DNA of 64,000 nucleotides from Streptomyces sp. 135 (GCF_020026305.1 NZ_CP075691.1:1798001-1862000), one strand, 5' to 3'. Counted from the first letter of the stretch, positions 17,402-26,793 are shown. The notes: a model not told the origin generated them from the letters alone. A program made the numbers and translations.

Positions 17402-19152
17402 CGTGCGGCTCCCAGGATGTCGAGCAGGGCGCGCGCGGTGGCGTCGTTCTGCCGGAAGGACGGGCTGTTGGTGCGCGGCCGGGTGAAGGCGCCCGCGCCG
17501 CGCGCGTTGGTGTGCGGGCCGAGCGCGAAGCGCCGCGGGTGGGGCACGCCCGCGCGGTCGAGGACCCGTCCGTCGGCGGGGTGGACGGCGAGCAGGCCCG
17601 CTCCGGTCACCGCCGCGCCCTCGGCGTGCAGGGCGCGCAGCAGCAGGTCGCGGGTGCGCGCCACGGTGGGCTGCGGCAGCCGCGCCTCGACGAGCGCGCG
17701 GGCCTCGGTGACATGCCCCGGCAGGGTGGCGCTCCGGGCCCGGAACACCCCGCCCTCGGCGGCCACGTCGACGTCGGCGCCGAGGAACCGCACGACACCG
17801 GCGCGCGAGAGGGCGAGCAGCTGCCGCAGCCTCGGCCCGGGCGGTCCGGACGCGAGGAGGCTGAAGAAGCCGTGCCACCACGTCCCGACGTCCGGGAGCC
17901 GCGTCAGCTGCCCGTAGACGGAGAGGAGTCCGAGGAAGACGGCGAGGTCGGGGCTGTGCGCCGGGTCGTGCCGGCGGGCGAGGTCGCGGGCGATGTGGCC
18001 ACGCAGGCCCTCCTGGAGTGCCTCGTACGAGGTGTGGCGCACCCCGGAGAGCGGCCGGTCGAGGGCGGTGAGGTCGAGCCGGTCGGCGGGGTCGGGCACG
18101 GCGGAGGCGACGAGGGCGTCGCGCTCGGGGCTGCCGGGCGCGCACGCGTCGTACTTCTCCTCGAAGTCCCGCCAGGCCATGCGGGTGCGTTCGGGGTGGG
18201 CGGTGAGGAGGCGGTGGTAGTGGGCGAAGCCGAGTTCCTTCTCGATGAGCGGCCACACGTCGCGCCGGAAGTCGTGGCCGCCGGGGCGGGCGAGCAGTTC
18301 GTCGATCTGTGCGGGCCCCAAGTAGCGCGGCAGTGGCGGGGGTTCGCCCGTCCAGTCGTAGCCGATCTTGCAGTGGTAGGGGACGCCGCGCCGCGAGCCG
18401 ACGTACAGGACGGGCTCGCGCCCTGAGGGGACGTACGTGTCGTGGGCGTCCCCCTCGTAGCGGCCGCCGCGCCCCTCGGTGAGCAGCACCATCAGGTCGA
18501 CGAAGGCGAGCCCGAAGCCGCGTACGAGCGCCGGTTCGCCGGGGGCGAGGCGCGTGAGGTCGGTGTCGGCGGTGAAGTCGGGCGGCAGGTGCACGAGCCC
18601 GTGCCGCTCGGCATGGGCCGCCAACTCCCGCTGCTCGTCGTCTGGTTCGGCGTCGAGGTGGCCCTGCGCGAGGACGACGGCGTCGGCGGCGAGCGGCGCC
18701 GTGACGCCCTCCAGCCACACCGCCTGGCGGCCCGCGCGCGGCCCGGCCACGCGCACCGCCCTGCGCCGGTGGTGATGGACGACGGTGCCGGGCGGCAGAC
18801 CGGCCACGGCCTTCTCGTACACCCAGCGCAGGTACCGGCTCTGCTCGCGGCGCCCGGCGAAGGCGCGCCCGTCGAGTCCGGCCCATTCGTCGAGGGACGG
18901 GCCCGGCAGGACGGGGCCCGCGACCTCCACCGTGTCGTCGGTGAACATCGTGACGTCCTTGGCCTGCGAGTTCATCCAGAGCAGGGGTGACTGGTCGTGC
19001 CGCCAGACGCGGCCGCCGCCCGGCGGGTGGGGGTCCACGAGGTGGATGTCGAGGCCCGGACCCGCGTACAGCTCGGGCGCGTTGGCCGCGAGGCGTTCCA
19101 GGATCCCGGTGCCGCGCGGACCGGCGCCCACGATCACCAGCGAGTGCCTCAC
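17398..19152 (-). CDS. FAD/NAD(P)-binding protein (NAD_binding_9/COG4529 type) embedded in the ABC operon
   Basis: 584 residues from GTG 19152, overlapping both neighbours by 4 bases (GTGA and ATGA). The N-terminal dinucleotide fold [17 protein letters not shown] is followed by conserved [17 protein letters not shown] and [21 protein letters not shown]. The C-terminal half ends [15 protein letters not shown]. This is the profile of the poorly characterised NAD_binding_9 family of flavoproteins. The tight coupling between permease and ATPase genes implies dosage matching with the importer. It may reduce or oxidise the imported compound or supply electrons to the monooxygenases (inference); no reaction is known. 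Confidence 0.85.
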   Translation of the reverse strand: MRHSLVIVGAGPRGTGILERLAANAPELYAGPGLDIHLVDPHPPGGGRVWRHDQSPLLWMNSQAKDVTMFTDDTVEVAGPVLPGPSLDEWAGLDGRAFAGRREQSRYLRWVYEKAVAGLPPGTVVHHHRRRAVRVAGPRAGRQAVWLEGVTAPLAADAVVLAQGHLDAEPDDEQRELAAHAERHGLVHLPPDFTADTDLTRLAPGEPALVRGFGLAFVDLMVLLTEGRGGRYEGDAHDTYVPSGREPVLYVGSRRGVPYHCKIGYDWTGEPPPLPRYLGPAQIDELLARPGGHDFRRDVWPLIEKELGFAHYHRLLTAHPERTRMAWRDFEEKYDACAPGSPERDALVASAVPDPADRLDLTALDRPLSGVRHTSYEALQEGLRGHIARDLARRHDPAHSPDLAVFLGLLSVYGQLTRLPDVGTWWHGFFSLLASGPPGPRLRQLLALSRAGVVRFLGADVDVAAEGGVFRARSATLPGHVTEARALVEARLPQPTVARTRDLLLRALHAEGAAVTGAGLLAVHPADGRVLDRAGVPHPRRFALGPHTNARGAGAFTRPRTNSPSFRQNDATARALLDILGAAR

Positions 19153-20012
19153 CGGGCACGCTCCGAGCCGCGCGCGTAGTACCGCTCGACGTAGTACTGC
19201 CCGACGCCGAGCACCGAGGTGACCACGACGTACCAGAGGGTGGCGACCAGCAGGAGCGGGATGACCTGGTAGGTGCGGTGGTAGACGAGCTGCACGGAGT
19301 AGAGCAGGTCCTGCACCGCGATGACGCTGACGATGGAGGTGCCCTTGAGCGTGCCGATCAGCATGTTCCCCGCGGGCGGCACGATGGAGCGCATCGCCTG
19401 CGGCAGCACGACGCGCCACCCGCGGCGCCACCGTCCGAGACCGAGCGACCGCGCGGCCTCGATCTGCCCGCGGTCGACGGAGAGGATGCCGCCGCGCACC
19501 ACCTCGGCGGCGTACGCGGCCTCGTGCAGGGTGAGCCCGATGACGGCGATGGTCACGGGCCCGAGGAGGTCGACCGTCCTGACGCCGAACACCTGCGGGT
19601 ACAGCGCCCCGATGTTGAACCAGAACAGCAGCTGGACCAGGATCGGCATCGACCTGAAGAACCAGACGTAGCCCCAACTGACGCTGCGCAGAACCGGGTT
19701 GGTGGAGAGCCTGCCCACGGCGAGCAGCGTGCCGAGCGCGAAGCCGAGCACCATGACGGCGGCGGTCAGCCAGAGCGTGAGCCCGAGGCCCCGCAGCACG
19801 GCCGCCGTGGTGAAGTAGTCGGCGACGACGTCCCATTGGAACGCCTCGTTGCGGGCGACGGAGCTGACGGCGAGCGCGAGCAGCGCGAGGACGAGAGCGG
19901 CGGCCGTCCACTGGCCCGCGCGGGGCCGGGGCACGATGCGGGGCGCGGCGGAGGCCGCTTCGGGATCTACGGGATCTACGGGATCTGCTTTGGCGAAGGT
20001 GCCGGAAGGCAT
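19149..20012 (-). CDS. Polar amino acid-type ABC transporter permease
   Basis: 287 residues from ATG 20012. A Pro/Asp-rich N-terminus includes a small [10 protein letters not shown] repeat made by three GGGATCTAC units. Five membrane helices follow, and the coupling loop [22 protein letters not shown] is the EAA motif of the HisM/GlnP family. The motif [19 protein letters not shown] is typical of this family. It pairs with the ATPase at 16604-17401. It is the first gene of the six-gene operon, behind a promoter at 20094-20124, and divergent from the solute-binding protein gene. Confidence 0.93.
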   Translation of the reverse strand: MPSGTFAKADPVDPVDPEAASAAPRIVPRPRAGQWTAAALVLALLALAVSSVARNEAFQWDVVADYFTTAAVLRGLGLTLWLTAAVMVLGFALGTLLAVGRLSTNPVLRSVSWGYVWFFRSMPILVQLLFWFNIGALYPQVFGVRTVDLLGPVTIAVIGLTLHEAAYAAEVVRGGILSVDRGQIEAARSLGLGRWRRGWRVVLPQAMRSIVPPAGNMLIGTLKGTSIVSVIAVQDLLYSVQLVYHRTYQVIPLLLVATLWYVVVTSVLGVGQYYVERYYARGSERAR

Positions 20013-20534
20013 GCGGAAGGCTCCGTGGATACGGGAGTTCGAACACGGGTGACGCCTTCACATGGACCGAGCCCCTCAGCTCGATCCGCCTCGAGATTAC
20101 GGGCCGTTTCGCGCCCGCTGTCAAGGCTGTCCAGCATATGAGCCTTACGTCTCAGGGCAGTTGACGCACCACCGAATGCCTGTTCCACTTGGCCCATGCA
20201 TCCGCAGCAGTGGCTGGTCACGCGCTCCCACATCGACTTCGGTCGAGTGTGGTCGGCGTCTTGTTGATGCCCTCCTGAGCCGACCCCCTGCGCCGCACGC
20301 ACCGCCCGAGCCCGCTCCGCATCCGCTGAGCCGGCTCCGCCGCGCCCGGGTCGGCCCCCACGCTCCGCTCGCTTCGACGGCCGCGCGCCCGTGCGCCGTC
20401 ACCCTCGCCTTCACACGCGCACCTCACCGCTCCGCCCGCCGCGAGCGGTGACACCCCTCCCCTCGAACGACCGCACCACCCCCCGCCTCGCTATGCCCTG
20501 CCCAGCTGGAGAACCACGCCATGAGAGCACAGTC
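20013..20534. other. Intergenic region between divergent permease and binding-protein genes
   Basis: 522 bases without a convincing gene. It holds the minus-strand promoter at 20094-20124 and, at its right end, the ribosome site and five-codon reading frame before the binding-protein gene. I see no recognisable riboswitch or regulator gene. Confidence 0.6.
20094..20124 (-). promoter_or_regulatory. Candidate sigma70-like promoter of the importer/monooxygenase operon
   Basis: On the minus strand TTGACA (20119-20124) and TAATCT (20094-20099) are separated by 19 bases, about 80 bases upstream of the permease ATG. The hexamers are good and the spacer slightly long. Confidence 0.5.
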
Positions 20535-20538
20535 ATGA
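20521..20538 (+). other. Five-codon upstream reading frame (MRAQS) overlapping the binding-protein start
   Basis: ATGAGAGCACAGTCATGA begins 8 bases after a GGAGA ribosome site and its TGA overlaps the ATG of the solute-binding protein (20535). The ribosome site fits this mini-frame better than the main start, so translation of the lipoprotein may be reinitiation-dependent. It could also be chance. Confidence 0.35.
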
Positions 20539-21506
20539 GCACAGCCATGCCCGCACCCGAGCGCTCCCGCCGCATCCCGGCGGCCTTCGCCCTGATCACC
20601 GCCGCCACCCTCGCCCTCACGGCCTGCGGCTCCGGGGGCGCCGCCGACACCACGGGCGGCGCCGCCCCCGCCGGAAAGACCGGCAGGATTCCCACCACGG
20701 ATGTCGTCTCCTCGGTCGAGAAGAACCCGGCGGCCGCCCGGCTCCTGCCGCCGGACGTACGCGACCGGGGCACCCTCAGCGTCGCCGCCTCCGTCGGCGG
20801 CACCCCGCCCGGGGCCTTCTACCGGGAGGACGGCAGGACGATCACCGGGCAGGACATCGACTTCGCGGACGCCGTCGCCAAGGTCCTCGGGCTGCGGCTG
20901 AAACGCGAGGCCGCGAGCTTCGAGGCGATCCTGCCGGCCCTCGGCAGCGGCAAGTACGACCTCGGCACGGGCAACTTCGGCGTGACCGAGGAGCGTCGCA
21001 GGACCATCGACTTCGTCACGTACATCAACGACGGCCAGGGCTTCGCCGTCCGTCAGGACAGCGAGCTGACGAAGATCACCCACTTCGAACAGCTCTGCGG
21101 CCTGAACGTGGCGACCGGCGCCGGCACCACCTTCGAGGTGACGCTGGAGGACAACAAGCACCTCTGCGCGGAGGCCGGTAAGGAGCCGTACGCCGTCAAG
21201 ACGTACGCCGAGCCGGGCGCCGTCTGGCCCGCCCTGCGGCAGGGCCGTGCCGACGTGGTGATGTCCACCATCAACGGCCTGCGTTACGCCGTGCGGCAGC
21301 AGGAGGGACTGCGGTTCCTCGGCGAGTACCGCCGCCTCGACGTCGGCTTCGCCTTCAAGAAGGGCACGAAGCTGGCGCCGGCGTTCCGGGCGGCGGTGAA
21401 CCACCTGATCGAGGACGGCACGTACGACCGCATCCTGAAGAAGTGGGGCACCCGGGCCTCGGCGATCAGGACCTCCCGGATCTCCCCACCGGAGGTCAAG
21501 GGCTGA
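20535..21506 (+). CDS. Solute-binding lipoprotein of the polar amino acid-type ABC importer
   Basis: 323 residues. The signal peptide ends in a lipobox, LALTACGSGG, so it is anchored outside the membrane. A type-2 periplasmic-binding fold (SBP_bac_3) follows: RDRGTLSVAASVGGTPPGAFY, DIDFADAVAKVLGL, FEAILPALGSGKYDLG and FTNFGVTEERR-like sequence. It captures the substrate for the divergent permease/ATPase. Start ATG 20535 is chosen because it opens directly into the signal peptide; ATG 20547 (MPAPERS) is an alternative. It is divergent from the operon and probably co-regulated from the 0.5 kb gap. Confidence 0.92.
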   Translation: MSTAMPAPERSRRIPAAFALITAATLALTACGSGGAADTTGGAAPAGKTGRIPTTDVVSSVEKNPAAARLLPPDVRDRGTLSVAASVGGTPPGAFYREDGRTITGQDIDFADAVAKVLGLRLKREAASFEAILPALGSGKYDLGTGNFGVTEERRRTIDFVTYINDGQGFAVRQDSELTKITHFEQLCGLNVATGAGTTFEVTLEDNKHLCAEAGKEPYAVKTYAEPGAVWPALRQGRADVVMSTINGLRYAVRQQEGLRFLGEYRRLDVGFAFKKGTKLAPAFRAAVNHLIEDGTYDRILKKWGTRASAIRTSRISPPEVKG

Positions 21507-21526
21507 CGTCCCGTTACCCGAGCGGC

Positions 21527-22838
21527 CTACAGCCCGCAGTCGCAGCAGGAGCAGCACTCGCAGATGCCGCGGCAGCCGCAGTCGCCATTGCCGTCGCAGC
21601 CGTTGCAGCAGCCCTCGCGCTTCTTGCGGGACCAGGGCCCTTCGTACTCGTCGGCGCAGCACATCTTGCAGGTGCAGCACAGCCCGATGGCGACCGCGCA
21701 GCCCGCCCAGAAGCCGCGCTTGCCCGGCTTGGGCGGCTGCGGCTCGAAGGCGGGCCCGCCACCGAAGCCACCCGGCCCGCCGGGCCCGCCGGGCGCGCCA
21801 CCTCCGTACGGATTGCCGCCCCCGTACGGACCACCGACCCCGCCGTACGGATTTGCGAGCCGTACGGACCACCGGCCGGGTTCCCGTAGGAGCCGCCGCC
21901 CTGCTGCGGCCCCTGCTGCGGGGGCCCGAAGGAGCCCGCCTGAGGGGGCTGACGGGGCTGACGGGCTGTCACCTGGTGGCCGTGCCCGCACGCGTCGGTC
22001 CCGAAGGCGCGGTCGACCGAGCGGCCCAGTTCGTGCGCGAGCAACACGTGCGCGAGCTTGCCGTCGGTGAATTCCACCTCGCGCAGCGCGAGGCGTATGC
22101 CGTGCAACGCGTCGTCGGCGAGGCGGCGGGCCTCGGCGAGGGAGGTGCCCGTCGCGGATGGGGGTCCCCCTGCTCCTTAAGAGCTTGGGGGAGGGTTCCA
22201 CGCGCCCGACGCGGCGTCAGCTTCCCTGCCCTCCACCGCGTCGAGCAGATGCGCGAGGCGGCCGAAGAGGCGGACCGCCTCGGCGAGCGGCGCCGCGTTG
22301 CCCCGGCCGTCCGGCGAGGGCCGCGGTGTGCGCGAAGGCCGCCGCGGTCTCGGTCGGCTCGGTGACCGTGAGCAGCGACGTGCCGCGCCCCGCCAAGGCC
22401 TCGATCCCGGCCTGCCGTTCGACGGCGTCCACCAGGACCGCCGTGTCGAAGCCCACCGCGGAGCCGGTCCGGGCACCCGCCCTGTCCCGGCTCCTGGCCA
22501 CGCGCCGCGCGGCGGCGGCCACCGGACGCCGCGCCAGCAGCCCGTCCCCGTCGACGACATGGTCCCTGACCTTCGCCGAGGCCAGCACCAGCGAGACGGA
22601 GGCGGTCCGCATGCCGCGCAGGGGGCAGGGTCTTGTGGTGCGCCGCCGCCCCGGTCGACCGCCCGGCCTGAGCCTCCGTCAGGACGGAGATGATGAGGCC
22701 GTCGTAGTTGGTGACGACGCGGGCGAACTGCCCGTGGTCACCGCGCAGTGCGAGGCACAGGCCGCACAGGTGCGCCATCCACTGGGTCTTCAGTCCCTCG
22801 CCGAGGCGATGGCTACAGGGCCTGACGATTCCGAACAA
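21527..22838 (-). pseudogene. DUF5685-like Cys-rich protein gene, broken by several frameshifts and a stop
   Basis: Homology-like segments are spread over three frames. LFGIVRPCSHRLGEGLKTQWMAH and TNYDGLIISVLTEAQ (from TTG 22838, ribosome site GGGGAAG) come first. CPLRGMRTASVSLVLASAKV follows in another frame (shift near 22650-22680). Then NAAPLAEAVRLFGRLAHLLDAV (shift near 22300), an in-frame TAA at 22177 inside a palindromic repeat, GIRLALREVEFTDGKLAHVLL, and a Gly/Pro-Tyr tail. A last shift near 21855-21862 leads to a very Cys-rich end. Family members are about 400-residue Actinobacterial proteins of unknown role. The gene cannot make the normal product as read here. Confidence 0.8.
22158..22199. 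repeat. REP-like palindromic repeat inside the DUF5685-like gene
   Basis: GGGGGTCCCCCTGCTC, CTTAA, then GAGCTTGGGGGAGGGTTCC forms a hairpin (TCCCCC-x-GCTC / GAGC-x-TGGGGGA). A very similar element recurs across Streptomyces genomes as far as I remember. Here it inserts extra codons and supplies the TAA stop at 22177-22179 (minus strand). Confidence 0.75.
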
Positions 22839-23127
22839 GACGACTTCCCCGAGCGGCCCGTAGTCGATCAACTCCCGCATCGCAGCGAGAGCCGTTCACC
22901 CGTACGCACCCGCCGTCACCCATACGCCGTCGACAATCATATTTCACTCTGTGTCAGCGTGCGTGCACAGTACGGCCCTTGAAGTACGGCATGCGTCGGC
23001 GTGTTGACTGTGCACCAGTACCGTCACGAAAACCCCGCGCGGCGACTATCCACTTGGCGCACCATCCGCATCATGGACGAGCATAGGAATGCGGAACGCA
23101 GGGAAACCGCTGTGAGAGGAGGCGTCC

Positions 23128-23577
23128 ATGGGATCGGTGCGCAAGGCGAGTGCCTGGCTTGGGCTCGTCGACGACAACAACGACGAGCGTTACTACGACG
23201 ACGGCTACGAAGACGACCGGGACGAGGGGCCCGGTCAGCCGGAGGCCTGGGTCACCGACCCGCGCGTGCGGGTGGCCGACGAGAAGGCCGTGGACGACGG
23301 GCGCCGGATCGGGACCGTGACCCCGGACAGCTTCCGGGACGCGCGCGCGATCGGCGAGCTCTTCCGGGACGGTGTCCCGGTCATCATGAACCTCACGTCC
23401 ATGGAGCCCACGGACGCCAAGCGCGTGGTCGACTTCGCCGCCGGTCTCACCTTCGGCCTGCGCGGTTCGATCGAGCGCGTGGCGACCCGGGTCTTCCTGC
23501 TCACCCCCGCCGACACGCACATCGTCAACGGCGAGGCCACGAGCCGCCCCTCGGACGGCTTTTTCAACCAGAGCTAG
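23128..23577 (+). CDS. SepF-like cell division protein paralogue
   Basis: 149 residues behind a strong GAGGAGG ribosome site. An acidic N-terminal linker ([18 protein letters not shown]) precedes the SepF domain (about 60-145): [43 protein letters not shown] and [11 protein letters not shown]. SepF anchors and organises FtsZ at the membrane; Streptomyces carry extra stand-alone copies besides the one in the division cluster. The amphipathic N-terminal membrane helix of canonical SepF is short ([15 protein letters not shown]). There is no division gene beside it, which fits a paralogue such as the S. coelicolor copy in this region (from memory). Confidence 0.88.
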   Translation: MGSVRKASAWLGLVDDNNDERYYDDGYEDDRDEGPGQPEAWVTDPRVRVADEKAVDDGRRIGTVTPDSFRDARAIGELFRDGVPVIMNLTSMEPTDAKRVVDFAAGLTFGLRGSIERVATRVFLLTPADTHIVNGEATSRPSDGFFNQS

Positions 23578-23609
23578 GGGCAAGCCCGCTCACCGGGACC
23601 CGGCCGGGG

Positions 23610-24806
23610 TCACCGGAAGGCGTCGAGGCCGGTGAGCGCCTTGCCCAGCACCAGCTGATGCATCTCGACGGTGCCCTCGTAGGTGAGCACCGATTCGAGG
23701 TTCGTCGCGTGCCGCATGACGGGGTACTCCAGCGAGATCCCGTTGGCCCCCAGGATCGTCCTGGACGTGCGGCAGATCTCGATCGCTTCGCGCACGTTGT
23801 TGAGCTTGCCGAAGCTGACCTGTTCGGGCCGGAGCCTGCCGGCGTCCAGGCGCCGCCCGAGATGATGGGCGAGCAGGACGCCCTTGTGCAGCTCGACCGC
23901 CATGTCGGCGAGCTTGGCCTGGGTGAGCTGGAAGCCGCCGATGGGCCGGCCGAACTGCTCGCGGGTCCTCGCGTACTCCACCGCCGCGTCGAAGGACGAC
24001 CGGGCGGCACCCATCGCACCCCAGACGATGCCGTAGCGCGCGTGGGACAGACAGCTGAGCGGGCCCTTCAGGCCGACGACCGCCGGCAGGACCGCGTCGG
24101 CGGGCAGCCGCACCTCGTCCATCACCAGCTCACTGGTGACGCTGGCGCGCAGCGACCACTTGTGCTTGATCTCGGGCGCCGAGAACCCCGCCGCGTCGGT
24201 CGGTACGACGAAGCCCCTGATGCCCTCCTCGGTCTGCGCCCAGACGACGGCGACCCCGGCCACCGAGCCGTTGGTGATCCACATCTTCCGGCCGCTGAGC
24301 AGCCAGTCGGCGCCGTCCCGCTTCGCGTACGTCCGCATGGACGCCGGGTCCGAGCCGTGGTCGGGCTCGGTCAGGCCGAAGCAGCCGATGATCTCGCCGG
24401 CGGCCATCCCGGGCAGCCACCGCTGCTTCTGCTCCTCGGAGCCGAAGCGGTGGATGGCGTACATGGCGAGGGAGCCCTGCACGGAGACCAGGGAGCGGAT
24501 GCCGGAGTCGGCGGCCTCCAGCTCCAGGCAGGCGAGCCCGTACTGGACGGCGCTCGCGCCCGCGCAGCCGTACCCCTCCAGTGACATGCCGAGCGCCCCG
24601 AGGGAGCCGAGCTCGCGGGCCAGCTCGTGGATGCCGGGCAGTTCGCCCTTCTCGTACCAGTCGGCGATGTGCGGCAGGACCCGGTCGGCGGCCCAGGACC
24701 GCACGGTGTCGCGGATCGCGAGGTCGTCGGGGTCGAGGAGGTCGTCGATGCCGAGGGGGTCGGCGGGGTCGAAGGGCGGCAGCGGGGTGCGGGCGCTTGC
24801 GGACAT
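23610..24806 (-). CDS. Acyl-CoA dehydrogenase, glutaryl-CoA dehydrogenase-like
   Basis: 398 residues from ATG 24806, chosen for the GGAGG eight bases upstream (a start 18 bases earlier is possible). Three-domain acyl-CoA dehydrogenase: CFGLTEPDHGSDPASM (FAD/substrate), KMWITNGSVAG, and the C-terminal NGISLEYPVMRHATNLESVL and TYEGTVEMH. The catalytic Glu falls in TYEGT, and this arrangement with LRASVTSELVMDEVRLP is that of glutaryl-CoA dehydrogenase, which converts glutaryl-CoA to crotonyl-CoA in lysine and tryptophan catabolism. No other catabolic genes are adjacent, so the exact substrate is unproven. Confidence 0.88.
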   Translation of the reverse strand: MSASARTPLPPFDPADPLGIDDLLDPDDLAIRDTVRSWAADRVLPHIADWYEKGELPGIHELARELGSLGALGMSLEGYGCAGASAVQYGLACLELEAADSGIRSLVSVQGSLAMYAIHRFGSEEQKQRWLPGMAAGEIIGCFGLTEPDHGSDPASMRTYAKRDGADWLLSGRKMWITNGSVAGVAVVWAQTEEGIRGFVVPTDAAGFSAPEIKHKWSLRASVTSELVMDEVRLPADAVLPAVVGLKGPLSCLSHARYGIVWGAMGAARSSFDAAVEYARTREQFGRPIGGFQLTQAKLADMAVELHKGVLLAHHLGRRLDAGRLRPEQVSFGKLNNVREAIEICRTSRTILGANGISLEYPVMRHATNLESVLTYEGTVEMHQLVLGKALTGLDAFR

Positions 24807-24880
24807 GCGGGCCTCCGGCGGCACAAAACTAGCAGTGGTAGTCAGCTATGGCTCGCGCTGACGTTACGACGCGGTGTCCC

Positions 24881-24940
24881 GCACGTCCAGGGCGGCTCAG
24901 CGGCGGGACCGCGCGTCCAGGGTGGCTCAGCGCAGGGACT
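24881..24940. repeat. Two 30-base tandem repeats covering the MFS gene stop
   Basis: Copies 24881-24910 and 24911-24940 match at 25 of 30 positions. The second contains the last codons and TGA of the transporter gene (minus strand, 24927-24929); the first repeats the same CTGAGC context downstream. Confidence 0.75.
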
Positions 24941-26552
24941 TCGCGCCCACACCCGCGGGGTCCCGGGGTGCCGGAATCGCCTGCTCGGGCCGGGCCGCGG
25001 GCGCCCCGCACTCCATGGCCCGCGGCAGCCTCAGCGCAGCGAGCGCGCCGAGCAGCAGGAGTCCGGCGCTGACCAGCAGCGTCACGTGCAGGCCGTGCAC
25101 GAAGGAGTCGCGGGCCGTGGCGCGCAGGGCCTCGCCCGCCCCGCCGCCGAGCCGCGAGGCCACTTCGTACGCCTCGCCGAGCGAGTGGCTCGCCGCCGCG
25201 CTGTCCGCCGCCGGGACGCCCGGCACCGAGGAGAGCCCCGGCGCGTACGCGGCGTTCATGACGGTGCCGAGCAGCGCGATGCCGATGCCCGCGCCCAGCT
25301 GGTAGGAGGTCTCGCCGATCGCCGCGGCGCTGCCGGCCTGTGCGGGCGGGGCCTCGCTGAGCATCGACTCGTAGGCGCCGAAGAGCGTGGTCTCCAGGCC
25401 GAAGCCGAGCAGGACGAAGCCGGTGAGCAGCAGGGTGTCGTTGGCGTGGCCGCCCATGCCGGTCAGTACCACCACGGCGGCCGCGGTGAGGCAGAACCCC
25501 GTGCAGACCATGGTGCGCGGCCCGAAGCGGTGCAGCAGCTTCGATCCGGCGAGGCCCGCGGCCATCGCGGCGATGGTGAGCGGCAGCAGCCGCAGGCCGG
25601 TCTCCAGCGGGGAGAGGCCGAGGACCAGCTGGAGGTACTGGGCGGCGATCAGCTCCAGGCCGACGAGCGCCAGCATGGCGAGCACGATGCAGCCGACCGA
25701 GGTGCTGAACGCGGGCCGCCGGAACATCGACAGGTCGACCAGGGGGTGCTCGCGCCGCCGCTGCCTGCGGACGAAGCCGGTGAGCAGGGCGGCGCCCACG
25801 GCCAGGGAGAGCAGCGTCGTGGCGCCGAGCGGCGACTCGCCGCCGCCGAGCCGCTTCACGCCGAGCACGACGCCGAAGAGTCCGCCCGCGGCCATCAGCG
25901 CGCCGACCACGTCCCACGGTCCGTCGCGCTCGCCGGTCGACTCGGGCAGCAGCCAGCGCCCGATGGGCAGGCTGACCAGCATCAGCGGGATGTTTATGAG
26001 GAAGACCGAGCCCCACCAGAAGTGCTCCAGGAGGAACCCGCCGAGCAGGGGTCCGACGGCCGCGCCGACGGCGGCCACCGCGCTCCAGATGCCGATGGCG
26101 ACGGCCCGCTCGCGCCGGTCGGGGAAGACCTGGCGCAGGATCGACAGCGTCGCGGGCATGATCATCGCGCCGCCGACGCCGAGCAGCGCCCGGGCCGCGA
26201 TCAGGACCTGCGCGTTGTCCGCGAGGGCCGCGACCGCCGAGGCGACGCCGAAGAGGGCGTACCCGAACAAGAGGACGCGTCTGCGCCCGACGCGGTCGCC
26301 GAGCGTGCCGAAGAGGATGAGGAGCGAGGCGCAGACCAGTGGATAGATGTCCACGATCCACAGCAGTTCGATCGCGCCGGGCCGCAGGTCCTCGGTGACC
26401 GCGGGCACGGCGACGTGCAGGACGGTGGCGTCGACGGCGACCAGCAGCAGGCTGACGCAGAGGACGACGAGCACGAGCCAGCGGTTGGCCCCGGAAACGG
26501 CCCCGGATCCCCGACGGCCCTGCGGTGCTGCGGCCGTGGTCGTCCCGGACAT
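24927..26552 (-). CDS. MFS drug-efflux transporter, EmrB/QacA (DHA2, 14-helix) type
   Basis: 541 residues from ATG 26552 (GGGAGG ribosome site). The first helix carries the DHA2 motif AVDATVLHVAVPAVTEDL. Motif A GTLGDRVGRRRVLLFG and motif C GVGGAMIMPATLSILRQVF with SAVAAVGAAVGPLLGG are clear, and about 14 helices can be counted. Such proton antiporters export toxic or natural products. No TetR or MarR regulator gene lies beside it, though one is common; the 241-base gap to the divergent mannosyltransferase-like gene holds the promoters. The substrate is unknown. Confidence 0.92.
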   Translation of the reverse strand: MSGTTTAAAPQGRRGSGAVSGANRWLVLVVLCVSLLLVAVDATVLHVAVPAVTEDLRPGAIELLWIVDIYPLVCASLLILFGTLGDRVGRRRVLLFGYALFGVASAVAALADNAQVLIAARALLGVGGAMIMPATLSILRQVFPDRRERAVAIGIWSAVAAVGAAVGPLLGGFLLEHFWWGSVFLINIPLMLVSLPIGRWLLPESTGERDGPWDVVGALMAAGGLFGVVLGVKRLGGGESPLGATTLLSLAVGAALLTGFVRRQRRREHPLVDLSMFRRPAFSTSVGCIVLAMLALVGLELIAAQYLQLVLGLSPLETGLRLLPLTIAAMAAGLAGSKLLHRFGPRTMVCTGFCLTAAAVVVLTGMGGHANDTLLLTGFVLLGFGLETTLFGAYESMLSEAPPAQAGSAAAIGETSYQLGAGIGIALLGTVMNAAYAPGLSSVPGVPAADSAAASHSLGEAYEVASRLGGGAGEALRATARDSFVHGLHVTLLVSAGLLLLGALAALRLPRAMECGAPAARPEQAIPAPRDPAGVGAKSLR

Positions 26553-26793
26553 GTACGTACCTCCCAGTGGTCCCTCGCTTCGGCGGCCTGCGGGATGGGG
26601 ACTGGCTGCTCCGGCGGCGCGGACAAAGGCGAGTGAGCGGCCAGAGTACGCGAGTTCATCCCTGGGGCGCGTGGCGGACCTCTCATGGTTGTACGGACGT
26701 GGTGTGGCGTGCGCCACGCCCTGCGCGCCCGGTCCGTGCTCCCGGGCGCCCCTGGCGGGCATCCGGTTCCCGCCACGGCCGATAATCGAGCCC

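Noticed and set aside
20041-20460. Possible small gene (MDRAPQLDPPRDYG...) on the plus strand in the divergent gap
   Set aside because: It runs through the minus-strand promoter, lacks a ribosome site and is Arg/Pro-rich without family likeness.
26347-26790. Long open frame upstream of the mannosyltransferase-like gene in the same frame
   Set aside because: It is Arg/Ser-rich antisense of the MFS gene; the real gene starts at GTG 26794 where membrane-protein sequence begins.
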